47,044 nt of DNA from Acanthamoeba sp. SK_2022b (taxonomy: Eukaryota; Discosea; Longamoebia; Acanthamoebidae). The number at the start of each line of letters is the position of its first letter. Within the stretch, counting starts at the first letter, position 1. The translations under genes were made by a program, and so were the position numbers. Shown one piece after another: positions 1-8,038 of the stretch. The DNA lies in NCBI GenBank assembly GCA_027943245.1, contig JANDJZ010000440.1:1-47044 (forward strand), in the 5' to 3' direction. The notes under the pieces were generated by a model. The model was not told where the DNA came from. It worked only from the letters and a program-made list of their open reading frames with translations, and made no database searches.

Positions 1-681
1 GCTTCCGGTTTCGCCTGGCAGTACTCGGGGCTGAGCCGTTATCTGCCGGGGAGCTACCCCATCATCGGGCTGCAGTCGCCAAGACCGGATGGCGCCATCG
101 CCACCTGCGAGGATATCGAGCAGATGGTCGATCGTCATCTCGCTAATCTGCGCCGCCTGCAGCCACAGGGGCCTTACTACCTGCTGGGCTATTCGCTCGG
201 CGGCACGCTGGCGCATTCGATGGCCGCGCGCCTGCAGCAGCAGGGCGAAGAGGTGGCGTTCCTTGGGATGCTGGATACCTATCCGCCGGAAGGCCAGGAT
301 TGGACCGGCCCCAGCGAAGAGGAGGCGCAGAAAGAGGTGGCGCAGGAGCAGGCCGAGTTTATGGCGGAAGATCATGGCGATCCGGCGCTGATGGCGGAGA
401 AGGCGGCGATGTTCGACAGCATCGTCGCCAACTACCGCGACGCGGTGCGCATTCTGTCCCAGGCGCGCAGCCGGCGTTTCCACGGCACGGCAACGCTGTT
501 TGTCGCCGACCAGACGCTGCCGCCGGAGATGGATATCGACGCCGTGTGGGCGCCGTATCTGGATGGGCTGATCTGCCATCACCAGCGCTGCGAACACGCG
601 GACATTCTGTCGCCGGCTTCGCTGGAGACGCTCGGCCCACTATTGCACCAGCTGCTGACGCGGCAATACGGGTTGGTATAA
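1..681 (+). CDS. entF: EntF-like NRPS, C-terminal thioesterase domain (5' truncated by window)
   Basis: The frame is open from the first base to the TAA at 679-681, so this is the 3' end of a larger gene. It encodes a type I thioesterase domain of the alpha/beta-hydrolase fold, which in EntF releases and cyclises the finished catecholate siderophore from the carrier protein. The nucleophile elbow GYSLGG is visible with its Ser codon at 193-195, and the probable catalytic His lies in CEHADILSP (codon 595-597). The residues around QSPRPDG and YYLLGYSLGG closely resemble E. coli EntF as I know it. The adjacent entS supports a siderophore locus. Whether the product is enterobactin or a serratiochelin-type catecholate cannot be told from the fragment. 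Confidence 0.88.
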   Translation, partial: ASGFAWQYSGLSRYLPGSYPIIGLQSPRPDGAIATCEDIEQMVDRHLANLRRLQPQGPYYLLGYSLGGTLAHSMAARLQQQGEEVAFLGMLDTYPPEGQDWTGPSEEEAQKEVAQEQAEFMAEDHGDPALMAEKAAMFDSIVANYRDAVRILSQARSRRFHGTATLFVADQTLPPEMDIDAVWAPYLDGLICHHQRCEHADILSPASLETLGPLLHQLLTRQYGLV

Positions 682-687
682 CGCAAC

Positions 688-715
688 CGGGCCGGGGGGC
701 GTGCGTCCCGGCCCG
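688..715 (+). terminator. GC-rich hairpin between entF and entS
   Basis: CGGGCCGGG (688-696) and CCCGGCCCG (707-715) form a perfect 9-bp stem with a 10-nt loop just after the entF stop. No U-run follows, so it is at best a weak or factor-dependent terminator, or an RNA-stabilising/attenuating structure between the two genes. Confidence 0.4.
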
Positions 716-741
716 TGCTAAAACATGATATGCAGGACACT

Positions 742-2025
742 ATGGCCAGACCTTCTTTTTTTCTTGATTTCAGCTTGCTGAGAAGCAATGCGCATTTCCG
801 CGCGATTTTCTGCGCCCGCATGCTGTCGGTGTTTTCCCTCGGCATGTTGGCGGTGGGGGTGCCGATCCAGATCCAGGCGATGACCGGCTCCACGTTGCAG
901 GTGGGCGTGGCGGTGGCGCTGGACGGGGTGGGCATGTTTATCGGCCTGATGCTGGGTGGCGTGCTCGCCGATCGCTACGATCGCCGCAAGCTGATCCTGT
1001 TTGCGCGCGGCACCTGCGGGCTGGGCTTTGTCGCCCTGAGTCTGAACGCCTTCGCCCCGGCGCCGTCGCTGTGGGCGCTTTACCTGCTGGCGGCCTGGGA
1101 CGGGTTCTTCGGCGCGCTGGGCATGACGGCGCTGATGGCGGTGATCCCGCTGCTGGTCGGGCGCGAAAACCTGGCGGCGGCGGGGGCCTTGAGTATGGTA
1201 ACGGTGCGCATCGGCGCGATCCTGGCGCCGGCGCTGGGCGGGATTATCATCGTGTTCGGCGGCGTGGGGCTGGCGTTCGCCGTGGCCGCCGCCGGGACGC
1301 TGGGCACGCTGATCCCGCTGGTGCGCCTGCCGACGCTGTTGCCGCAGCAGCAGGAGCCGGAACACCCGCTGCGCGCGCTCGCCAGCGGCTTCCAGTTTGT
1401 CTGGCGCAATAAGGTGGTGGGGTCGGTGGTGCTGCTGGGAATGCTGATGAGCATCGTCGGTGCCGTCAGGGTGCTGTTCCCGGCGTTGGCGCAGGACGCT
1501 TACCACGTCGGGGCGTCCTCTATCGGCCTGATGTATTCCGCGGTGCCGCTCGGCGCGATGCTGGGCGCGCTGACCAGCGGCTGGGTGGGGCGTTTCTCTC
1601 GACCTGGCGTGCTGATCCTGGTCGCCGCCATCGTCGCATTTACCGCTATCGCTTCGCTGGGGCTGTTCAGCCACCTGGCGCCGGCGCTGCTGGCGCTGGT
1701 GTGCTACGGCTACGCCAATGCCATCGCCTCGCTCCTGCAATTCATGCTGATCCAGAGCAACACACCGGATCATCTGCTGGGGCGGGTGAACAGCCTCGGC
1801 ACCGCGCAGGACGTAACTGGCGATTCGATCGGCGCGCTGGGGCTCGGCGTACTGGGCAGGGTGTTTACTCCGTTGATGAGCGTGCTGTCGTTCGGCGCAT
1901 TCGCCGCCGTGCTCGGCGTGCTGGTGGCCTTCAGCGTGCGCACGCTGCGCCAGTGCCGGCCGGCGGACGCGTTGGTCGAGCACGATGAGCCCGCTGCGGC
2001 AACCTCAGCGGCGGCAGACAACTAA
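742..2025 (+). CDS. entS: EntS-type MFS siderophore exporter
   Basis: A 12-helix major facilitator superfamily protein of 427 residues that exports the catecholate siderophore across the inner membrane. The sequence tracks E. coli EntS along its length: the N-terminal SLL..H..FRA segment, GGVLADRYDRRK (the MFS loop 2-3 motif), ARGTCG and LGRVN.L.TAQ.VTGD. The ATG at 742 was chosen over the upstream GTG (715) and ATG (730), because the E. coli protein begins at the equivalent residue and an AGGA lies just upstream at 734-737. It follows entF on the same strand with a short gap, consistent with cotranscription. The C-terminal tail is Ala-rich and dispensable-looking. Confidence 0.92.
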   Translation: MARPSFFLDFSLLRSNAHFRAIFCARMLSVFSLGMLAVGVPIQIQAMTGSTLQVGVAVALDGVGMFIGLMLGGVLADRYDRRKLILFARGTCGLGFVALSLNAFAPAPSLWALYLLAAWDGFFGALGMTALMAVIPLLVGRENLAAAGALSMVTVRIGAILAPALGGIIIVFGGVGLAFAVAAAGTLGTLIPLVRLPTLLPQQQEPEHPLRALASGFQFVWRNKVVGSVVLLGMLMSIVGAVRVLFPALAQDAYHVGASSIGLMYSAVPLGAMLGALTSGWVGRFSRPGVLILVAAIVAFTAIASLGLFSHLAPALLALVCYGYANAIASLLQFMLIQSNTPDHLLGRVNSLGTAQDVTGDSIGALGLGVLGRVFTPLMSVLSFGAFAAVLGVLVAFSVRTLRQCRPADALVEHDEPAAATSAAADN

Positions 2026-2029
2026 CCCC

Positions 2030-2389
2030 TCACGGCACCGGCTGTTCCGGCCGGTGCTGCTCCCCCCAGTTGCACATCATGTCGATCACCGGGATCAGCG
2101 AACGCCCGCGCTCGGACAGGCTGTACTCCACCTTGGGCGGGATCTGCGGATACTCCTTTCTCACCACCAGGCGATCTTTTTCCAGCTCTTTGAGCGTCGA
2201 ACTCAGCGTTTTGTACGAAATGGTGCCGATGCAGCGCTGCAGCTCGTTGAACCGCAATACCGGCTTATACAACGCCAGCCAGTAGAGAATAATCATTTTA
2301 TATTTGCCGTTGATCACCGACAGCGTATAGCCATAGCCGGTGTCTTCGAGGCTGATGCCCGTTGGGCTGCAGTGGGATTCAGCGGTCAT
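2030..2389 (-). CDS. HxlR family transcriptional regulator
   Basis: A 119-residue winged-helix regulator. The conserved HxlR core is visible: GKYK..ILYWL, FNELQRCIGTISYKTLSSTLKELEKDRLVVRKEYPQIPPKVEY (recognition helix plus wing) and LSERGRSLIPVIDMM. It is divergently transcribed from the flavodoxin-fold reductase at 2494 and probably controls it, as is common for HxlR/oxidoreductase pairs that respond to aldehydes, quinones or disulfide stress. There is no conserved N-terminal Cys of the kind used by YodB/HypR-type sensors; the only N-terminal Cys (residue 7) is not in the usual position. A GGAG is present about 10 nt before the ATG. Confidence 0.87.
   Translation of the reverse strand: MTAESHCSPTGISLEDTGYGYTLSVINGKYKMIILYWLALYKPVLRFNELQRCIGTISYKTLSSTLKELEKDRLVVRKEYPQIPPKVEYSLSERGRSLIPVIDMMCNWGEQHRPEQPVP
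2035..2057. terminator. Possible bidirectional terminator hairpin between convergent genes
   Basis: GCACCGGC (2035-2042) pairs perfectly with GCCGGTGC (2050-2057). It lies inside the last codons of the HxlR gene, immediately beyond the entS stop, in a junction where only 4 bp separate convergent genes. There is no clear U-run on either strand. Confidence 0.35.
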
Positions 2390-2433
2390 TGGGTACTTTC
2401 TCCAGGGTAAGTATGTGTCGCGAGTGTGCGTAT

Positions 2434-2461
2434 TTTACATTGTTCCAGCATAACCTATGAT
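2434..2461 (+). promoter_or_regulatory. Sigma70-like promoter for the reductase at 2494
   Basis: TTTACA (2434-2439) and TATGAT (2456-2461) are separated by 16 bp, each one mismatch from consensus, and lie 32 bp before the reductase start in the divergent HxlR/reductase interval. Confidence 0.5.
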
Positions 2462-2493
2462 GCGCCGGTAGACACCTGACTGGAGAAATCGAT

Positions 2494-3048
2494 ATGAAAA
2501 CCTTGGTGGTGGTGACCCATCCCGATATGGCGAACTCGGTGGTCAACAAACGCTGGCTGGAGGAGCTGCGGCGCTATCCGGAGCGGTATACCGTGCACGA
2601 ACTGCATCAGGCCTATCCGGATTGGCAGATCGACGTCGCCCAAGAGCAGCGGCTGATTGAAGCCCATGACAACATCGTACTGCAGTTCCCGATTTTCTGG
2701 TTCAGCAGCCCGCCGCTGCTGAAAAAATGGCTGGACGACGTGCTCACCTACGGCTGGGCCTACGGTTCCCGCAGCGGCTACAAGATGCAAAACAAGAAGC
2801 TGGCGTTGGCGGTCACGGCGGGAGTGCGTGCAGAGGATTATGCGCGCGACGGGCGCTATCGTTATTCGCTGGAGGAAATCTTCCGGCCGTTTGAAGTCAC
2901 CGCCGGCTACGTGCGGGCCGACTATGCCTCGTTCTTCGCCTTTTACGGCAAGGAGGCCGCATCGGACGGGGCGGTGGAGCCGCTGCAATCCCACGAATTG
3001 GATCGCAGCGCGCAAGGCTACCAGGCATTTCTCGCCGCCCTGAATTAA
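2494..3048 (+). CDS. NAD(P)H-dependent flavodoxin-fold oxidoreductase (KefF/MdaB-like)
   Basis: A 184-residue cytoplasmic FMN/FAD reductase of the flavodoxin_2 fold. It starts with the beta1/phosphate-loop segment MKTLVVVTHPDMANS and has QFPIFWFSSPPLLKKWLDDVLTYGWAYG, the family signature that contacts the flavin and dimer partner. Members reduce quinones and other electrophiles using NAD(P)H. GGAG lies 8 nt upstream of the ATG. Its divergent HxlR neighbour suggests induction by electrophile stress. The substrate cannot be inferred. Confidence 0.85.
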   Translation: MKTLVVVTHPDMANSVVNKRWLEELRRYPERYTVHELHQAYPDWQIDVAQEQRLIEAHDNIVLQFPIFWFSSPPLLKKWLDDVLTYGWAYGSRSGYKMQNKKLALAVTAGVRAEDYARDGRYRYSLEEIFRPFEVTAGYVRADYASFFAFYGKEAASDGAVEPLQSHELDRSAQGYQAFLAALN

Positions 3049-3085
3049 CGCCGCGCCCCGGATGCGCCCGGGCGTGCGCATCCGG

Positions 3086-3862
3086 CTACTCGATGTGAAC
3101 GCCGAAACCGTTTTGCCCCGGCGCGAGATGCGCTTTCAGCGTCAGCTGCGGGATCAGATAGTCACCGGCGTTCTGCCGCCGAAAGCGGATTGGCTCGGCG
3201 TTCCACAGATTATCCAGCCGCTGCCCGAGCTGCTCGCACAGGGCGGCAAAGCGTGCCTCATCGGTTTTGCCGGCGCGGTAGGTGACGAACGGCGGCAGCA
3301 CCTCGAACCCTGGGTAGTGCAGCATGCCGTGCTGGATCGGGAACAGGATATCGTCGATCGGCCCGTTGATGCCGCGCGGGGCGTAATGAGACTCCCAGCC
3401 GCCGGCGGTGACGATCAGCATCGCCCGTTTGCCCGCCAGCGACCCCTCGCCGTAACGGTCACCCCAATGGGTGTCGGAATGCTCACCCACGCCGTAGGCA
3501 AAACCGTAAGCATACACACGCTCCACCCAGCCTTTGAGGATCGCCGGCATCGAGAACCACCACAGCGGAAACTGCAGCAGCACCGCGTCCGCCCAGCGCA
3601 ATTTTTGCTGCTCCCGTTCGATATCGGCGCTCTGCATGCCGTTGGCGAACGCGCGCTGCGAATCCAGCGAAGGATCGAAACGAGCCGTTGCCGGGCCTTC
3701 CAGACTGTCGTCAGCGTCGAGCGTCGCTTTCCACTTCATGGTGTACAGGTCGGACACCTGTACCTGATGGCCGGCCTGCGTCAGGCGTTCAACGGCGAAG
3801 TTTTTCAGTGAGCCGGTCAGCGACAGCGGCTCCGGGTGGGCGTAAACAATCAGCACATTCAT
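3086..3862 (-). CDS. NAD(P)H quinone oxidoreductase-like flavodoxin-fold protein
   Basis: A 258-residue flavodoxin_2-fold reductase, longer than the neighbour at 2494 and closer to the NQO1/MdaB branch. Visible blocks are MNVLIVYAHPEPLSLTGSL, the QFPLWWFSMPAILKGWVERVYAYGFAYG flavin/dimer signature and a MLIVTAGG beta-strand turn. It is convergent with the reductase at 2494 and divergent from the LysR regulator at 3947, which is its likely controller. AAGGAGAGCTGTT precedes the ATG, a strong ribosome site. The likely role is two-electron reduction of quinones to limit redox cycling. Confidence 0.86.
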   Translation of the reverse strand: MNVLIVYAHPEPLSLTGSLKNFAVERLTQAGHQVQVSDLYTMKWKATLDADDSLEGPATARFDPSLDSQRAFANGMQSADIEREQQKLRWADAVLLQFPLWWFSMPAILKGWVERVYAYGFAYGVGEHSDTHWGDRYGEGSLAGKRAMLIVTAGGWESHYAPRGINGPIDDILFPIQHGMLHYPGFEVLPPFVTYRAGKTDEARFAALCEQLGQRLDNLWNAEPIRFRRQNAGDYLIPQLTLKAHLAPGQNGFGVHIE

Positions 3863-3946
3863 AACAGCTCTCCTTGGTGTGAGAGCTGCAGGTTAGGGTG
3901 TTAGTCGGTATATTAGAAATGAATTACCGTTATCCCAGGTATAACT

Positions 3947-4840
3947 ATGAATAATTTAAGGCGGCTGGATCTCAACCTGCTGGTGACGCTCGACGCGCTG
4001 CTGGCAGAGTACAACGTCACGCGCGCGGCACAGCGGCTCAATTTCTCCCAGCCGGCGGTCAGCGTGCATCTCGCCAAACTGCGGGCGATCTTTGACGATC
4101 CGCTGCTGTTGCCCGGCCCGCGCGGCATGCGTCCGACCGCCAGAGCGGAACAGCTGCGGGAACCGTTACGTCAGGCATTGGCGGCGCTCGAGTTGGCGGT
4201 GACGCCGGCGACGCCGTTCGATCCCGCCGTGGCGACCGATACCTGGCGCGTGGCCGCCTTTGACTACGGCGAATCCACCATCGTGCTGCCGGCGCTGAAC
4301 GGTTTACGCACGGCGGCGCCCGGCACCCGGCTGGCGGTGTTGGAGATCGCCCCGGCGCACCTCGCCAAACGGGCGGAGCAAGGTGAAATCGACCTGGCAT
4401 TTCATACCCGAGAAGGTGCGCCATCCGGCCTGCGGCAGCGCACGCTGTTTAGCGAACGCTATGTGCTGGTGGGCCGGGTCGGCCACCCCAAGCTGCATGC
4501 CAGGCTGACGCCGGCGCAATTTTGCCAATTGGAGCAGGTGATGGTCTCGCCGGACGGTGGCGGGTTCTATGGCATGACCGACAGGGCGTTGGCGGACGTG
4601 GGGCTGACGCGGCGGGTGGTGCTTTCCGTGCCACATTTTCTGTTCGTTATCTCGGTGCTGACGCAGTCCGATTTGGTGGCGATGCTGCCGGAGCGGCTGG
4701 TGCGCAACCAGCCTTTATTACAACGGCTCGAGCCGCCGCTGGCGGTGCCGGGCTTTGAAATGACCATGCTGTGGCACGAACGATCGCACCGGGATCCCGC
4801 TCACCGGTGGCTGCGCGAACATATCGTGCGTTCAGTGTGA
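3947..4840 (+). CDS. LysR family transcriptional regulator (NodD/LinR-like)
   Basis: A 297-residue LysR-type regulator with the winged helix-turn-helix in residues about 5-65 (LDLNLLVTLDALLAEYNVTRAAQRL...QPAVSVHLAKLR) followed by a periplasmic-binding-fold effector domain. The LRRLDLNLLVTLDALL opening is typical of the NodD/PnbR branch. It is divergent from the quinone reductase at 3862 across an 84-bp interval, the classic LysR target arrangement. The effector is unknown; aromatic or quinone compounds are a reasonable guess from family and context. Confidence 0.88.
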   Translation: MNNLRRLDLNLLVTLDALLAEYNVTRAAQRLNFSQPAVSVHLAKLRAIFDDPLLLPGPRGMRPTARAEQLREPLRQALAALELAVTPATPFDPAVATDTWRVAAFDYGESTIVLPALNGLRTAAPGTRLAVLEIAPAHLAKRAEQGEIDLAFHTREGAPSGLRQRTLFSERYVLVGRVGHPKLHARLTPAQFCQLEQVMVSPDGGGFYGMTDRALADVGLTRRVVLSVPHFLFVISVLTQSDLVAMLPERLVRNQPLLQRLEPPLAVPGFEMTMLWHERSHRDPAHRWLREHIVRSV

Positions 4841-4853
4841 GCGGGTTGGCGGG

Positions 4854-5333
4854 TTAAAGGGAGAAGCGTTTTTTGACTCTGTCGATCGGCGTGCCATCGC
4901 TGAGCGGCACCTGCGGCAAACGGTCGTAATCGCGAAAACCCATTTTGTGATAGTAGGCGAGGCCACCGACGTTATCCGCCCGAATGGTGGCGTTGATGTG
5001 CTTGAAACCGTGCGACTTCGCCGCCGCCAATGTGGCAGGGAACAACGCACTGCCGACGCCGCGCACCTTCGGCGACAGGCGGGAGAAGGTGGCAATATCT
5101 GCGGTATCGGGCGGCAGGGCATCATCTGCGCTCAGCGCCTGGAAGCCCACCAACAGCCCATCCACCTCCGCGACCTGGCAGCTCAGCGCATTGCTGCCGC
5201 TGATGAACCATTCGCTGAATTCGGCGGGGGTGAGGGGCGTTTCTATCGCCGTCGTGCCGCCGGCGCCGATCACGTCATTCAATAACTGCGTCAGGGCTTC
5301 AGCGTCTTGCGGGGTTACCGTTCTGATCTTCAT
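4854..5333 (-). CDS. GNAT family N-acetyltransferase
   Basis: A 159-residue acetyltransferase. MKIRTVTPQDAEALTQLLN is a typical GNAT beta1-alpha1 start. SPKVRGVGSALFPATLAAAKSHG is the acetyl-CoA pyrophosphate-binding R-x-x-G-x-G/A motif. IRADNVGGLAYYHKMGF is the C-terminal motif B. It is a stand-alone minus-strand gene, convergent with the LysR gene ending at 4840. The acceptor substrate is not predictable. Confidence 0.85.
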   Translation of the reverse strand: MKIRTVTPQDAEALTQLLNDVIGAGGTTAIETPLTPAEFSEWFISGSNALSCQVAEVDGLLVGFQALSADDALPPDTADIATFSRLSPKVRGVGSALFPATLAAAKSHGFKHINATIRADNVGGLAYYHKMGFRDYDRLPQVPLSDGTPIDRVKKRFSL

Positions 5334-5443
5334 TGCGTTGCTATCTCCTATGATGAATCGGCTGGAACCATCGAAAGAAGATAGACGCAGGCGTCCGATA
5401 ATGAAATATCAGAACGTGCCGGACCAAAAGACAGTGAGAGGAA

Positions 5444-5605
5444 TTACATGAACAGGAAGCGGTCGGCCAGCGGAACCCCACGTTCGAGGCGCGGCGGCAA
5501 CGCGTCGTCGCGATCGTCAGGCTGAGCAGCCTGCGGCGCGGCGTCTTCGGCTTTTTCAATCATCAGCTCGCCGAGCAGGGCCAGAAAACGAGTGAGCTTT
5601 TGCAT
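5444..5605 (-). CDS. Predicted 53-residue small protein
   Basis: An ATG at 5605-5603 (minus strand) is preceded by an almost ideal ribosome site, GGAGGGAAT, and opens a 53-codon frame ending in TAA at 5444-5446. The product has a short hydrophobic N-terminal helix (MQKLTRFLALLGELMIEKAED), an acidic/Ala/Pro middle and an Arg/Leu C-terminus ending RFLFM. I do not recognise a family and no function is assigned. A degenerate Fur-box-like stretch lies 27-45 bp upstream. It stands alone between the GNAT gene and the copper-receptor terminator. Confidence 0.6.
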   Translation of the reverse strand: MQKLTRFLALLGELMIEKAEDAAPQAAQPDDRDDALPPRLERGVPLADRFLFM

Positions 5606-5631
5606 ATTCCCTCCGGATCCTTGATTACATT

Positions 5632-5650
5632 GAGAGTGATACTAATCGCC
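5632..5650 (-). promoter_or_regulatory. Degenerate Fur-box-like site upstream of the small gene
   Basis: GAGAGTGATACTAATCGCC (plus strand) matches 12 of 19 positions of the GATAATGATAATCATTATC Fur consensus. It is weak and could be chance, but it sits where a promoter for the small gene at 5605 would be. Confidence 0.25.
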
Positions 5651-5711
5651 GCTCAACCGAATGGGAAAAACTTAAAACTCATATCCTAAGAACCGGATCG
5701 CATATCGCCTG

Positions 5712-5739
5712 ACCGGGCGACGGTTGCCCATCGCCCGGT
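5712..5739 (-). terminator. Terminator hairpin after the TonB copper receptor
   Basis: ACCGGGCGA (5712-5720) and TCGCCCGGT (5731-5739) form a perfect 9-bp stem with a 10-nt loop just beyond the receptor stop on the minus strand. There is no marked U-run. Confidence 0.6.
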
Positions 5740-5746
5740 GAACGGT

Positions 5747-7813
5747 TTAGAAGGTGACGTTAACCTTGGCCCACAGGGTGCGGCCCGGCTCATTCACCGC
5801 GCTGTTGGCCGAATACCCGAAGGCGCTGTTGCCCGCCAGGTTGAGGTGTTCGCTGTAGGTCTTGTTCAGGATGTTATCCAGACCGGCGCTCAGCTTGACG
5901 TTTTTATTCACCTTGTAGGCGGCGTTGGCGGAAAGCACGCCGAAGCCGGCGCTTTCGGCAAAGTCTTTGCCTACCACGTTGCCTTCGTTGATCGCCACGC
6001 GGTGTTGGCTGCTGACCAAACGCCACAGGCCGGTGCCGCTCCAGTCGCCGTACTCATAGGTGAGCCCCAGACGCGCCTCCAGCGGCGGGATCTGCGGCAG
6101 CGGCCGGCCATCGCTGGTGTTTTTGCCCCAGGAGTAGGCCAGGCTGGCGTCGGTTTTCCAGTGCTCGCTCAGCTGGTAACCCATGCCCATTTCGCCGCCC
6201 ATGATGTTGGCGTTGACGTTATCGGCCTGGCTGAGACGCGCATTGTGCGGATCGTATTTGAACAGGATGAAATCATCGACGCGGCCCACGTAGGCGGAGA
6301 CCCAGCCGTTGAAGCGTTTGCCGTTGTACTGCGCGCCGATGTCGAGCTGCGTGGTTTTTTCGCTCTTGACGCTGGAGAACGGATCCTTGCTGCCGTTCGG
6401 GCCGAGCTTCGGCGAGAACAGCTCCCAATAATCCGGGAAGCGCTCGGTATAACCGACGCCGGCATACAGCATCAGCGGCAGGTCGGCCAGCGTATGCTCA
6501 AGACGCATAAACCCGCTCGGCAGGGTGTCCGAACGCTCTCCATCGCTGCCGCTGCGGAAATTCTCCACCAAAGTGCGGTCAAGACGCGCGCCGCCGATCA
6601 GTTTATCCTGTTCGCTGGTGGACCAGGTCAGTTCACTGAAGGCGCCGTAGCTGTTGAACTGGGCGTCTTTTTCCCAGCTGCCGCGGCTCATGCTGCGGTG
6701 GGTGTTAGTTTGGGTGTCCAGGCCGCTTTCAAGCTTCACGTCCTGCCACTGCCAGGTGCCCATCACGCGGCCGCCGACGGTGCGGCGATCGAGCTGCATC
6801 GTCATGCCGGAGGACATCATGTGCCCGCCGTGGCCGCCCATGCTCATAGCGCCATGGCCCCCGTGGCCACCCATGCCGCCGCTGCCCGGCGAGCGCAGGG
6901 TAACGTTGTCCATCACGTGGTTGGCGTAGTTGTAGTAGACCTGCGCTTCCAGCTTATCCAGCACCTCGCCGATGTTGGATTTTTCCACCCGCATGCCCAG
7001 GCTTTCGCGCTTGAACTGCGAACCGTCCATGCTGCGGCCGGCATAGCGCGCTTCGCCGTTGCCGCGGCCCATGGTCACTTCCAGCAGCGTGTCATTGCCC
7101 GGCGTCCAGCCGAGCGCCAGATCGCCATTCCACTTGTCCCAGCGTGACGGCACGCGCGTATTCGTTCCGTCCTGATAGTCGTTGGAGCGGGATTTGTTGG
7201 CCATCACCCGCAGGTAGCCTTGTTCGGCACCGAGGCTGGCGTCGATATTCTCGTCCCAGCGGCCGTTGGAGCCGGTCAGTACGCTAGCGCTGCCCTTGAT
7301 GCCCGGTTTGTCGAAGCGAGGGCGTTCACGCTCGAAACGCACCGTGCCCGCAGACGATCCCGGCCCCCACAGCACCGTCTGCGGCCCCTTGGTGATGGTC
7401 AACAGATCGAAGCTTTCCGGCGAGATGTAAGAGGTCGGCGCATCCATCCGCGCTGGGCAGGCGCCCAGCATTTCCGAACCGTCGGTGAGGATCTTCAACC
7501 GCGAACCGAACATGCCGCGGAACACCGGATCGCCGTTGGTGCCGCCGTTGCGGATTTGCGAAAAGCCGGGGATGGTTTTCAGGTAGTCCGAACCGTCGCT
7601 GGCCGGCACCGGCTGGCGCGGGGTTTTCGGCGAGGTGACGATGGTGAGCGGGGAGTAGAGCGGCGCGGTGACGGTGATCACGTCGCCATCATTAACCTGT
7701 GCGTCGGTAGGGTGCTGATGCGCCTGCGCCGCGTGGCCGGCCAGCAGGAACAGCGGCATGGCGGTGGTGATGGCGCGGGTAACGGCGTTCTTTTTATAAG
7801 TCGGTTTAAACAT
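5747..7813 (-). CDS. TonB-dependent copper receptor (OprC/NosA type)
   Basis: A 688-residue outer-membrane beta-barrel receptor. It has a signal peptide cleaved near AAQA-H (residue 31), a TonB-box-like DVITVTA at about 44-50, a plug domain to about residue 160 containing the CPARMDAPTSYI segment characteristic of copper receptors, and a C-terminal barrel ending in the aromatic VNVTF. An unusual Met/His/Gly-rich extracellular-loop insertion (residues 310-340) carries H317, H320, H328 and H331 plus seven Met, a plausible copper ligand array. It imports or binds copper using TonB energy. Upstream on the same strand is a DUF2946 gene, the usual partner. Ribosome site AAGGAAAG precedes the ATG. 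Confidence 0.92.
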   Translation of the reverse strand: MFKPTYKKNAVTRAITTAMPLFLLAGHAAQAHQHPTDAQVNDGDVITVTAPLYSPLTIVTSPKTPRQPVPASDGSDYLKTIPGFSQIRNGGTNGDPVFRGMFGSRLKILTDGSEMLGACPARMDAPTSYISPESFDLLTITKGPQTVLWGPGSSAGTVRFERERPRFDKPGIKGSASVLTGSNGRWDENIDASLGAEQGYLRVMANKSRSNDYQDGTNTRVPSRWDKWNGDLALGWTPGNDTLLEVTMGRGNGEARYAGRSMDGSQFKRESLGMRVEKSNIGEVLDKLEAQVYYNYANHVMDNVTLRSPGSGGMGGHGGHGAMSMGGHGGHMMSSGMTMQLDRRTVGGRVMGTWQWQDVKLESGLDTQTNTHRSMSRGSWEKDAQFNSYGAFSELTWSTSEQDKLIGGARLDRTLVENFRSGSDGERSDTLPSGFMRLEHTLADLPLMLYAGVGYTERFPDYWELFSPKLGPNGSKDPFSSVKSEKTTQLDIGAQYNGKRFNGWVSAYVGRVDDFILFKYDPHNARLSQADNVNANIMGGEMGMGYQLSEHWKTDASLAYSWGKNTSDGRPLPQIPPLEARLGLTYEYGDWSGTGLWRLVSSQHRVAINEGNVVGKDFAESAGFGVLSANAAYKVNKNVKLSAGLDNILNKTYSEHLNLAGNSAFGYSANSAVNEPGRTLWAKVNVTF

Positions 7814-7825
7814 TATCTTTCCTTA

Positions 7826-8038
7826 AGCTAACTCTTTTCCGTTCTTGGCCGTGGGATTATTCAGGCGTGGGGCGGCCTGGCGAAAATCACCATCGGAAAA
7901 TACGGGGGTTAATTCCATCAACGTGGAAATAACCGGATTAATAATGTCGTCTCGATGATTAACCGTTGGGCGAATTAATTCCGCCGGGTTGAAGCGATCA
8001 ACGGCAATACAGAGAGCGGCAATGGGCTTATTGTTAAA
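7826..8038 (-). other. Gap between DUF2946 and copper receptor: 71 open codons after the DUF2946 stop
   Basis: The frame of the DUF2946 gene stays open for 71 sense codons after its TGA (8039-8041), ending in TAA at 7823-7825, nine bases before the receptor ATG. The stretch is visibly AT-richer with less biased third positions than the flanking genes. No ribosome site or good start is seen, apart from an internal ATG that would give a 31-residue peptide. Probably an untranslated spacer or the eroded remains of another coding sequence. Confidence 0.3.

Noticed and set aside
715..741. Upstream GTG/ATG starts for entS
   Set aside because: The GTG lies in a hairpin arm and the family N-terminus corresponds to the ATG at 742.
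718..1983. Long minus-strand open frame opposite entS
   Set aside because: A His/Gln/Arg-rich shadow of a GC-rich gene; no family resemblance.
5448..5525. Plus-strand 25-codon frame starting ATG at 5448 with GAGAGGAATTAC upstream
   Set aside because: It is fully antisense to the 53-residue minus-strand gene, has a low-complexity Arg/Ser composition and no support beyond the ribosome-like site.
5738..7147. Long plus-strand frame opposite the copper receptor
   Set aside because: Shadow frame with skewed composition; the minus-strand receptor is unambiguous.
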